A stretch of DNA of 34,943 bases from Andreprevotia lacus DSM 23236 (GTDB taxonomy: Bacteria > Pseudomonadota > Gammaproteobacteria > Burkholderiales > Chitinibacteraceae). Positions within the stretch are counted from its first letter, which is position 1; every line of letters begins with the position of its first letter. Location of the stretch: positions 1 through 34,943 of the forward strand of contig NZ_FWXD01000037.1 in NCBI RefSeq assembly GCF_900176275.1, written 5' to 3'. A program made the translations under genes and the position numbers. Below, in pieces: positions 26,306 through 34,700 of this stretch. The notes below the pieces were generated by a model. It ran no database searches. It saw nothing but the letters and a program-made list of their open reading frames with translations, and was not told the DNA's origin.

Positions 26306-27007
26306 ATGCAAGCGCACGACATTCTGGGCTGGTTGCGGGACAACCCGGCCTTCTTCGACGAATACGCCGATGATGTGGCCGAAATCTACGTGCCCCACTC
26401 TCATCGTGGTCAGGCCATTTCGCTGGCAGAGCGCCAGTTGCTGACCTTGCGCGACAAAAACCGCGCGCTGGAACTGCGCCTGGGCGAATTGCTGCAGTTC
26501 GGCGAAGAAAACGACCTGATTTCCGAGCGCCTGCACCGGCTGGCGGTCGATCTGATGCAGGCTGGCGATCTGGCCGGCATCGTGGGCACGCTCGAATTCC
26601 ATCTGAAAGAACGCTTCCAGGTGCCGCAGGTGGCGATGCGCCTGTGGCTGCAGTCCGAATCCAACCTGCGTGAGTTTGCGCCGGTGGGCGATGCGGTGCG
26701 CAAGCTGTCGGCCAATCTGGTGTCGCCGTACTGTGGTCCCTATGTCACCGACGAGGTGCACGGCTGGTTTGACGACCCCGAGCACAATCTGAAGTCGTTC
26801 GCGCAGTTTGCACTGCGCACCGGCGAAGAGCCGTTCGGCCTGCTGGTGATGGCCAGTGATGATGTCGAGCGCTTTTATCCGGACATGGGCACGCTGTACC
26901 TGCAGCGACTGGCCGATCTGGTGTCGGCGGCCATTCGCCGCGTAACGCCGGCAGCGGTTGAAGCTGCCGTGGAGCGTGCAGCAGCGTTCGATGGCGACGA
27001 GGCCTGA
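26306..27007 (+). CDS. DUF484 family protein (GAF-like)
   Basis: A 233-residue member of DUF484, a family nearly always encoded between dapF and xerC and predicted to have a GAF-like sensory fold; its molecular role is not established. Visible marks are the N-terminal DILGWLRDNPAFFDEYADDV, a helical SLAERQLLTLRDKNRALELR, and a C-terminal GLLVMASDDVERFYPDMGTLYL typical of GAF domains. ATG 26306 has AAGGGG at good spacing; a GTG at 26288 would add six residues. It overlaps xerC by 17 bases. Confidence 0.85.
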   Translation: MQAHDILGWLRDNPAFFDEYADDVAEIYVPHSHRGQAISLAERQLLTLRDKNRALELRLGELLQFGEENDLISERLHRLAVDLMQAGDLAGIVGTLEFHLKERFQVPQVAMRLWLQSESNLREFAPVGDAVRKLSANLVSPYCGPYVTDEVHGWFDDPEHNLKSFAQFALRTGEEPFGLLVMASDDVERFYPDMGTLYLQRLADLVSAAIRRVTPAAVEAAVERAAAFDGDEA

Positions 27008-27956
27008 GCGACGCCGCAGGCAGGTCGCCGCCAAAGCCACGCAGCCCGATCCGGCACTGCTGGCTGCAGCGGCAGAACTGACCCACTTTGATCAGGTGCT
27101 GGCAGGCGAACGCGCCGCCAGCCCGCATACCCGCAGCAACTATCGCCGCGATGTCGAGCAATTGCTGGTGCTGGCTGCCGCAGATGCCGTGCCGGCGGCG
27201 CAATTGCAGGCACGGCACATCCGTGGTTTCGTACGCCAGCTGCGCAGCCGGCAGTACGACGCACGCACCATTGCCCGCATGCTGTCGGCGTGGCGCGCGT
27301 TCTACCGCATCATGCAGCGGGATCGCGGCTGGCCGGGCAATCCTGCTCTCGGCATCCGCCCGCCCAAGCGCGGCCAGCGCTTGCCGCAAGCCTTTGACAA
27401 GGATGCGGCACAGGGTCTGCTCAATGCACTGCCTGCCGAAACCGCCCTCGACCTGCGCGACCGCGCGATGTTCGAACTGGCGTATTCATCCGGCCTGCGT
27501 GTGTCCGAGATCGTTGGCCTCAAGCTGGTTGATCTGGATCTGCAGGCCGGGCTGGCGCGCGTGCTGGGCAAGGGCAACAAGATCCGCCAGGTGCCGGTCG
27601 GCGGTGCCGCCTGCCGCGCGCTGCAGGACTGGCTGGCCGAACGCCCGGTTTGCCTGCGCCATGGCGAGGTGGCCCAAGTGTTTGTTGGCCGCACCGGCAA
27701 ACCGCTGAGCACGCGCGCAGTGCAGTTGCGCTGCAAGCATGCGGCGCGCGTGGTGGGGCTGGCCGAGCCGTTTTATCCGCACAAATTGCGCCACAGCTGC
27801 GCCACCCACCTGCTGCAGGAGTCGCATGACCTGCGCGCGGTCCAAGAGCTGCTGGGCCACGCCAACCTGAGCACTACCCAAGTCTATACCCACCTTGATA
27901 TCGATTACCTGATGAAAAGCTACGATCAATTCCACCCCAGGGCCAAGCGACAATGA
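26991..27956 (+). CDS. xerC: Site-specific tyrosine recombinase XerC
   Basis: Works with XerD and FtsK at the dif site to resolve chromosome dimers. The 321 residues contain an N-terminal SAM-like DNA-binding domain (HTRSNYRRDVEQLL) and the full catalytic set: Arg 170 in SGLRVSE, Lys in LGKGNKIRQVPVG, His 264 and Arg 267 in HKLRHS, His 290 in LGHANLS, and nucleophile Tyr 299 in VYTH. ATG 26991 lies inside the DUF484 end; a longer start at 26958 is less likely. No XerD or dif-like site was found in the window. Confidence 0.93.
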   Translation: MATRPERRRRQVAAKATQPDPALLAAAAELTHFDQVLAGERAASPHTRSNYRRDVEQLLVLAAADAVPAAQLQARHIRGFVRQLRSRQYDARTIARMLSAWRAFYRIMQRDRGWPGNPALGIRPPKRGQRLPQAFDKDAAQGLLNALPAETALDLRDRAMFELAYSSGLRVSEIVGLKLVDLDLQAGLARVLGKGNKIRQVPVGGAACRALQDWLAERPVCLRHGEVAQVFVGRTGKPLSTRAVQLRCKHAARVVGLAEPFYPHKLRHSCATHLLQESHDLRAVQELLGHANLSTTQVYTHLDIDYLMKSYDQFHPRAKRQ

Positions 27957-28642
27957 TGCGCAGCTTGGTTCTGGCCGCGCTGCTGGCAGCGGCGACGGCG
28001 GGCGCTGCCGATCTGGTGGCGGTTGATGTCGGGCACTCGCACAGCAAATCCGGTGCCACCAGTGCCGGTGGGCGACCGGAGTTCGAGTTCAATCTGGCGC
28101 TGGCCCGCGTGGTGGGCGACGCGCTGACGCAGGATGGTCACGAGGTCAGGCTGATTGGCGCCGATGGCGAGATGGACGTGCTGACCGAGCGCACGCGTGC
28201 GGCGGCCGGCGCCGATTTCTTTCTGTCCATCCACCATGATTCTGTGCAGCCGCAGTATCTGCCGCAGGCCGGCCGCTTTGCCGGTTATTCGCTGTTCGTG
28301 TCGCGCAAGAATGTCGATCCTGCCGCCAGTCTGGCTTGCGCCACCAGGGTGGGCGATGCCTTGCTGGCCGCCGGCCTGAAGCCCTCGCTGCACCATGCCG
28401 AGCCGATTGCCGGCGAAAACCGCCCGCTGGCCGACGCCCAGCGTGGCATTTACTGGTTTGATGATCTGGTGGTGCTGAAAACGGCCACGCAACCGGCGCT
28501 GTTGTTCGAGGCCGGTGTCATCGTCAATCCGCAGCAGGAAGCCCTGTTGCGTCAGCCCGCCACGCGCACGCTGCTGGCGCAGGCACTGGCGACCGGCCTG
28601 CACCAGTGTGGTATCGGCGGCCGGCAGCCCGAAGCAAAGTAA
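27953..28642 (+). CDS. N-acetylmuramoyl-L-alanine amidase-like (Amidase_3) exported protein
   Basis: A 229-residue protein with a Sec signal peptide (1-18, ending TAGA). It has the Amidase_3 pattern: a first zinc-ligand His in VAVDVGHSHSKSG, a Glu in GGRPEFEFNLALA, a second His in FLSIHHDS, and a C-terminal catalytic-type Glu in LLFEAGVIVNPQQE. The first motif departs from the usual DPGHGG, so it may be a divergent subfamily acting on peptidoglycan fragments. The ATG overlaps the xerC stop (ATGA), making it the last gene of the dapF operon. There is no LysM or AMIN domain, so septal targeting as in AmiC is unlikely. Confidence 0.75.
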   Translation: MMRSLVLAALLAAATAGAADLVAVDVGHSHSKSGATSAGGRPEFEFNLALARVVGDALTQDGHEVRLIGADGEMDVLTERTRAAAGADFFLSIHHDSVQPQYLPQAGRFAGYSLFVSRKNVDPAASLACATRVGDALLAAGLKPSLHHAEPIAGENRPLADAQRGIYWFDDLVVLKTATQPALLFEAGVIVNPQQEALLRQPATRTLLAQALATGLHQCGIGGRQPEAK

Positions 28643-28643
28643 A

Positions 28644-28655
28644 GCCCGCGCGGGC
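28644..28655 (-). terminator. GC-rich palindrome, probable terminator of the PilZ-protein gene
   Basis: GCCCGCGCGGGC is a perfect 12-bp palindrome in the 40-bp gap between convergent genes. On the minus strand it is followed by TTTACTTT, a weak U-tract; on the plus strand no T-run follows. It is probably a modest terminator for the gene ending at 28683. Confidence 0.45.
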
Positions 28656-28682
28656 GGCAATGATGCGACCGCGCCGCTGTCG

Positions 28683-30197
28683 TCAACGCGGTTGGTACTG
28701 GAACAGGTCGTAGCCCATCTGTTGCTCGACCAGCCGGGTGGCGCGCAGCACGACTTCACCATCCGGCGTCAGCACCGACAGTTCGCGCAGCGGCGCATAA
28801 ATGCCGCGCATGGCGGCAATCTGTGCCGGTTGCTTGAGGGCGGATACCTCGGGCAACAGCAGTGCATGCTGGTATTGGCCTGCATCGTTGCTGGTCAGCG
28901 GCTTGATCAGCACGCCCTGCGCGTTGGCAGTCATGATCTGCAAGCCCATTTCGATCTGGTTCTGCTCGCTTTGTTGCATCCAGCGGACCGAAGCAACCAG
29001 CCAGTCATCCGAGAACGGTGGCCGCAGTGCGACGATTTCGCCGGCGCGCACCCCTTCTGATGGGGCTGCACGGGTACGTACCGCGTAGCCGCCGGGGCTT
29101 TCGTTCAGCACGCGCCAGCGGCTGCCGGCCGGACGCGGTGCTTCGTCATCGTCGGCGGTCGGGTCGATGGGGCGTGATCCGGTGCAGGCCGCGCTGGCCT
29201 GCAGGCCGAGGCAGATTTCCACTTCTGCATCGGCCAGGATGCGGTTGAACAGCCGCTTGGGCGCAATGGTCCACTGCTTGGAAACACGGCGCAGCAGCTC
29301 CAGCCACATCATGGCCTTGGCACGGTCGGTGGCCTGCGGGATCTTCTGCTCCAGCGCAGCCAGCGCGCGGTGCAGTTTCTTGCCCAGCTCGATGGTGTCG
29401 ATCAGCACCACGGTGCCATCGTAGAGATCACCGCTGCGCGAGCCGACATAATGCGGGCCGGCATCGCGGTCGAGCTGCACCAGGAAGAAGCCGGCTGATG
29501 AACTCAGCTCGCTCAGGGCCTGAAAGTGCACCAGATGCGCATAGTTGTCGGTGAGTTCGATCACCTTGTCCAGCTCGGCTGGCGCATAGCGCTGTGGATC
29601 GGCCAGGGCCAGCATGAGCAGCCGTTTGTACTGCAGTGCGATGCTGGTTTCTTCCGGCTCGTCGAGGATCTTGCTCTCTGCGGCATAGCGGAACAGCCGG
29701 TGCGCCTCTTGCCACATGCCGGTAGGCACCGGGCTGTAGACGCGGCTGCTGAGCTGCACGACGCGGTAATACACCAGCAACGCGGCCTGGATCAGGGGCG
29801 GAATCTGCTTGTTGGAGCTGAACAGGCTGCGCTTTTCTAGCTTGTCGGTAATGGCGCGCTTGTAGCCATCAGCCAGTGCCATCCACAGCGAGCGAGCCAG
29901 TTGCGAGGCCTGGCGTGCGCTATCGCGCAGCGGCAGGCCGCTGATGGTGTAGAGGTTCTCCAGCCCGCCATGCAGCAGTTCCAGCGTCGTGCGATAGTGT
30001 TCCAGCAGCTTGATGCGCTCGTCGGCGTCGATCTTGGTGCGGTTGCAGCTGACCAGCGCATCGTTGACCATGCGGCCGGATTCGATCACGTTGGCAATGG
30101 GCAGGCCGATCAGCCACTCGCGCAGCTTTTTGGGATCGGTTTCGACCATGCTGGCTAGCTTGGGGTCGATTTCCGGCAGGTTAAGCGAGAGGGACAT
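28683..30197 (-). CDS. PilZ-domain protein with an unassigned helical N-terminal region
   Basis: A 504-residue cytoplasmic protein with no signal peptide. The C-terminal part carries both hallmarks of c-di-GMP-binding PilZ domains: RxxxR (R315, R319, in KRLFNRI) followed by AEVEICLGL, and NxSxxG (N365, S367, G370, in LNESPGGY). They are separated by an acidic low-complexity insert (about 335-358). Barrel-like strands continue to about 435. Residues 1-300 are mostly helical and I recognise no domain there. The start overlaps the end of bioA by 17 bases, so the two are probably co-transcribed, although no functional tie to biotin is evident. Ligand binding and output are inferred. Confidence 0.7.
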   Translation of the reverse strand: MSLSLNLPEIDPKLASMVETDPKKLREWLIGLPIANVIESGRMVNDALVSCNRTKIDADERIKLLEHYRTTLELLHGGLENLYTISGLPLRDSARQASQLARSLWMALADGYKRAITDKLEKRSLFSSNKQIPPLIQAALLVYYRVVQLSSRVYSPVPTGMWQEAHRLFRYAAESKILDEPEETSIALQYKRLLMLALADPQRYAPAELDKVIELTDNYAHLVHFQALSELSSSAGFFLVQLDRDAGPHYVGSRSGDLYDGTVVLIDTIELGKKLHRALAALEQKIPQATDRAKAMMWLELLRRVSKQWTIAPKRLFNRILADAEVEICLGLQASAACTGSRPIDPTADDDEAPRPAGSRWRVLNESPGGYAVRTRAAPSEGVRAGEIVALRPPFSDDWLVASVRWMQQSEQNQIEMGLQIMTANAQGVLIKPLTSNDAGQYQHALLLPEVSALKQPAQIAAMRGIYAPLRELSVLTPDGEVVLRATRLVEQQMGYDLFQYQPR

Positions 30198-31524
30198 CCG
30201 GCGTTTCCGTGTCGGTGGCCAGCGCAGCCTGCAACGCTGCCAGCGTTTGGTCTGTCAAAAATTGCGCTTCGTCCCCGGTCAGGACGTAAGGCGGCATGAA
30301 GTAAACGGTATTGCCAACAGGGCGCAGCAGCAGCCCGCGCGCCAGCGCAGCGCGAAACAGGCGCGGTGCGAAGCCGTGCCCGGCGTCCTGCACGTCGAAT
30401 GCCCATATCATGCCGCAATGGCGGAAATGCTGCACTCGGGGGTGGGCCGCCAGTGTGGAGAACGCCACTTGCCAGCGTGCCGCGCGTTCGCGGTTGGCGG
30501 CCAGTACATCGGCCTGCTCGAACTCGTCCAGCACCGCGTTGGCGGCGGCGCATGCCAGCGGGTTGCCGGTGTAGGAGTGCGAGTGCAAAAAGCCACGGCT
30601 GACATCGTCGCTGTAGAACGCGGCATAGACCGCATCGCTGCACAGCACGGCGGCCAGCGGCAGAAAGCCGCCGGTGATGCCTTTGGACAGGCACAGCAGA
30701 TCAGGCTTGATGCCGGCCTGCTGGTGGGCAAACAGGGTGCCGGTGCGGCCAAAGCCCACGGCGATCTCGTCGGCGATCAGCAGCACATCGTATTGATCGC
30801 ACAACCGGCGTGCCTCGGCCAGATAGCGCGGGTGATGCATGGCCATGCCACTGGCGCCCTGCACCAGTGGTTCGACAATCAGCGCCGCGATCTCGCCATG
30901 GTGCGCGGCCAGCAGGCGTGCCAGATCGGCCGCGGCGCGCAGCGCCACATCTTCGGCGCTTTCGCCGGGTTGCGCCTGGCGCGCATCCGGGCTGGCTGCG
31001 CAATAGTGCTGGCCGATCAGTTCGGCATAGGCACTGCGAAACACCGGTACGTCGGTAACGGCCAGCGCGCCAATGGTCTCACCGTGATAGCTGCCGGCCA
31101 GATAGACATAGCGATGCTTGCCCGGCCGGCCGAGGTTCTTCCAGTAATGCGCGGCCATTTTCAGCGCGATCTCGGTGGCGGATGCGCCATCCGAACCATA
31201 GAAAGCGTGGCCAAGGCCGCTGAGCGCTGCCAGCCGTTCGGACAGCCGCACCACGGGTTCGTGCGTGAAGCCGGCCAGCATCACGTGCTCAAGCTGGTCC
31301 AGCTGATCCTTGATGGCCTGCTTGATGCGTGGTGCGCCATGGCCAAACAGGTTGACCCACCAGCTTGATACCGCATCCAGATAGCGTTCGCCATCCGGGC
31401 CGTACAGCCATACGCCTTCACCACGGCTGATGGGTACCAGCGGCAAAGCCTCGTGCCGCTTCATTTGCGTGCACGGATGCCAGACGGCGGCAAGGCTGCG
31501 GCTAAGCAGATCGGATGGGGGCAT
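30181..31524 (-). CDS. bioA: Adenosylmethionine-8-amino-7-oxononanoate aminotransferase BioA
   Basis: PLP enzyme making 7,8-diaminopelargonic acid in biotin synthesis, usually with S-adenosylmethionine as amino donor. The 447 residues have the BioA start WHPCTQMKRHE, AVSSWWVNLFGHG, the GSYHGET motif, the PLP Asp in LLIADEIAVGFGRTG and the Schiff-base Lys 281 in LSKGITGGFLP. ATG 31524 fits the family start; upstream in-frame sequence (to 31785) is intergenic. No other bio genes or recognisable BirA operator (TTGTAAACC-type half-sites) are present here. It is the first gene of a unit with the PilZ protein. Confidence 0.94.
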   Translation of the reverse strand: MPPSDLLSRSLAAVWHPCTQMKRHEALPLVPISRGEGVWLYGPDGERYLDAVSSWWVNLFGHGAPRIKQAIKDQLDQLEHVMLAGFTHEPVVRLSERLAALSGLGHAFYGSDGASATEIALKMAAHYWKNLGRPGKHRYVYLAGSYHGETIGALAVTDVPVFRSAYAELIGQHYCAASPDARQAQPGESAEDVALRAAADLARLLAAHHGEIAALIVEPLVQGASGMAMHHPRYLAEARRLCDQYDVLLIADEIAVGFGRTGTLFAHQQAGIKPDLLCLSKGITGGFLPLAAVLCSDAVYAAFYSDDVSRGFLHSHSYTGNPLACAAANAVLDEFEQADVLAANRERAARWQVAFSTLAAHPRVQHFRHCGMIWAFDVQDAGHGFAPRLFRAALARGLLLRPVGNTVYFMPPYVLTGDEAQFLTDQTLAALQAALATDTETPDVPLA

Positions 31525-31673
31525 GGTGAAGTCAGATGGCGGACAAGTGGCGATTTTGCCATCCCGGCTGAATGATTGTCTGCTGATATGCACAGCCGGG
31601 CCCTGATTTTGCCGCATCGCTGCGCTGCAGCACCGGCAAGAAATGCGCAATACGGTCATGTTAGTATGCGCGC

Positions 31674-31692
31674 CGCACCGCAGCATGGTGCG
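31674..31692. other. Hairpin in the bioA-chitinase intergenic region
   Basis: CGCACC and GGTGCG form a 6-bp stem with a 7-base loop in the 249-bp divergent gap. It is followed on plus by an A-rich stretch and lies about 80 bases before the chitinase start. It may be a regulator site or chance; no clear promoter could be assigned for either gene. Confidence 0.3.
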
Positions 31693-31773
31693 ACCGCGCT
31701 TAGAAAAACAATAATGGGTTGGTCCGCCCGAAACCCACAAAAACCAATGATAAATATGGAGTATGGACACGAC

Positions 31774-34700
31774 ATGCGTTCCCAATTCTTCCCGTTCGCG
31801 CTCAAGTCACTGGCAGCCTCGCTGCTGTTGACCGGCGCTGCCCAGGCCACTCAGGTGGCGCCGTATTTTTATACGTGGGGCTTCGGTAACTCCGTCTACC
31901 CGGTCACGTCGCTGACCGATGCCAAAGCCAAGGGCATAGACGGCGCTACGCTGGCATTCATCATCAACGGCAGCAACGGCTGCCAGGCCACCACCGACGG
32001 CAGCAGCAATGCCATCACCGGTGTGATGAAGAGCGACATTGCGTCGTTCCAGGCCTCGGGTGGCAAGCTCATCCTGTCGTTTGGCGGCGCCAACGGCACC
32101 TATCTGGAAGCGGCATGCACGGCAGACCAGATGGTCAGCCAGATCGACGCACTGATCCAAAGCTCGGGCATCAAGACGCTGGACTTCGACGTTGAAGGCG
32201 GCGCCGTCGGTAACACGGCAGCCAATACCGTGCGCTCGACCGCGCTGGCGCGCCTGCAAGCCAGGTATCCCGAGCTGAAAATCTCCTTCACCCTGGCCGT
32301 GGTGCCGCCGGTGACCTATAGCTGGGGCACTGATCCGGGCGGCCTGTCGGCAGCTTCGGTGGCGGTGGTGCAGTCTGCCGTCAGCGCCGGCGTGAAGGTT
32401 GCGCGCGTCAACATCATGGCGATGGACTACGGCTCGTACGCCACCAATGGCCGCAGCGACCTCGGCCAGCTGGCCATCGACGCAGCCACCCGCACCCGCG
32501 AGCAGATGCGCCCGCTGTTCCCCGGCTATAGCGAAGCGCAGCTGTGGGATCTGATCGGCATTACACCGATGATCGGCATCAACGACATCTCGGCCGAAGT
32601 CTTCACCGTGGCGCACGCCCAAACCGTCGCCAATTTTGCCAAGGCCAATGGCGTTGGTCTGTTGTCGTACTGGGCCATGCAGCGCGACCAGATCGGCAAG
32701 GGCGATCTGGCCTTGTACAGCGGCGTGAACACCAGCAACTTCCAGTTCTGGAATGCGTTCAAGTCGGCCAACGGCGGCTCCCCGGCAGCTACGCCGGTGC
32801 CGACGGCCGCCCCGCTGCCGACAGCGACGCCGGCCCCGGTAGCGACGCCCAAGCCGAGCGCAAGCCCGGTGCCGACCGTGGTACCGACACCAGCCCCGAC
32901 CCTGCTGCCGACCAGCACACCAGTGCCCACCGTCAAGCCGACCCCGGCACCAACCAGCGTGCCGTCCGGTACGCCGGCATGGGATGCCAACCAGACTTAT
33001 CTGGGTGGCGAAATGGTCAGCTTCAATGGCCAGGTCTACAAGGCCCAGTGGTGGACCAAGGGTGACAGCCCGGCCACCAATGCCGGCGCGGTAGGTACCG
33101 GCAAGGTCTGGCTGCCGCTGGGCGTCGTTGCCACACCGGCGCCGACCGTTGCACCGACCGTGACCCCGACCAGCAAGCCGACGCTGGCCCCGACCGCAAC
33201 GCCGGTGCCGACCGCTACCCCGACGGCAACACCCAAGCCGACCGCAACGCCGGCAGCGGGTTGTGCCGCATGGGATGCCAGCGCGACCTATGTGGGTGGT
33301 GAGTGCGTCTCGCTGAACGGCCAGAGCTACAAGGCGCAGTGGTGGACCCGTGGCGACAGCCCGGCGACCAGCTCGGGCGAGGCAGGTTCGGGCAAGGTAT
33401 GGCTGGTGCTGGGTGCTGGCGTTGTTGCCACCCCGGTGCCGACGGCCGTTGCCACCGCTACGCCGAAGCCGACCCTGGCGCCGACCAGCGCACCGACTGC
33501 TACGCCGGTTCCGACCGCGACACCGACAGCCACCCCGACTGGCACCCCGACAGCGACACCGAAGCCGACCGCAACACCGGCTCCGACCGCTACCCCGGCG
33601 CCGACCAATGTGCCGACTGCTACACCGAAGCCGACTGCTACACCGGTCCCGGGCACCCCGACCGCGACCCCGGTTCCGTCGGCAGGCGGCAAGGAAGTCG
33701 GTTCCTACTTCGCTCAGTGGGGCATCTACGGCCGCAACTACCAGGTAAAGGCCATCCAGACCAGCGGCTCCGCGGCCAAGATGACCTTCCTGAACTACGC
33801 CTTCGGTAACGTCTACCAGAAGAACGGCGGCTACGAATGCGACATCCAGTACCGTACCGAATCGGGCAATGGTGACGGTGGCGATCCGTTTGCCGACTAC
33901 AGCAAATCGTTCGATGCCGCTTCGTCGGTTGACGGCGTGGCTGACAAGTGGGACGACGCACTGCGCGGCAACTTCGGCCAGATCAAGCGCCTGAAGGCCC
34001 TCAACCCCAACCTGAAGGTGTACATCTCGGTCGGCGGCTGGTCGTGGTCCAAGTGGTTCTCGGCCGCATCCGCGACCGACGCCCTGCGCAAGCAACTGGT
34101 CTCCTCGTGCATCAACACCTACATCAAGGGCAACCTGCCGGTGTATGACGGTGCAGGTGGTACGGGTGCCGCTGCCGGCGTATTCGACGGCATCGACATC
34201 GACTGGGAATTCCCGGGCGTACAAGGCTTCGGCTACAACACCGTCTCGGCGGCCGACAAGCAGAACTACACCCTGCTGCTGAAGGAATTCCGCACCCAGC
34301 TGGATGCAGTCACTGCCACCACCGGCAAGAAGTACGGCCTGACCGTCGCGATCAGCGCGGGCAAGGACAAGATCGACATGACCGAGCCGGCTGCCTACAG
34401 CCAGTACCTCGATCACATCAACATCATGTCCTATGACTTCCATGGCGGCTGGGAAGCCACGGGTCCGACCGACTTCCACAGCAACCTGTACGCCGATCCG
34501 GCCAGCCCGAACTACAACGACCCGAAGACCGGTCAACCGGGCCTGGGCGCCACCTACAACATCGACAGCGCAGTGAAGAACCTGATCGCTGCCGGTGCAC
34601 CGGCTGGCAAGCTGATCGTGGGTGTACCGTTCTACGGTCGTGGCTGGACGGGTGTGACCAACGCCAACAACGGTCTGTACCAACCGGCCGCCAAGGCAGC

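Noticed and set aside
31525-31773. BirA operator or chitin-regulator site upstream of bioA/chitinase
   Set aside because: No TTGTAAACC/GGTTTACAA-type half-sites and no familiar GlcNAc-regulator palindrome were found; only a short hairpin is visible.
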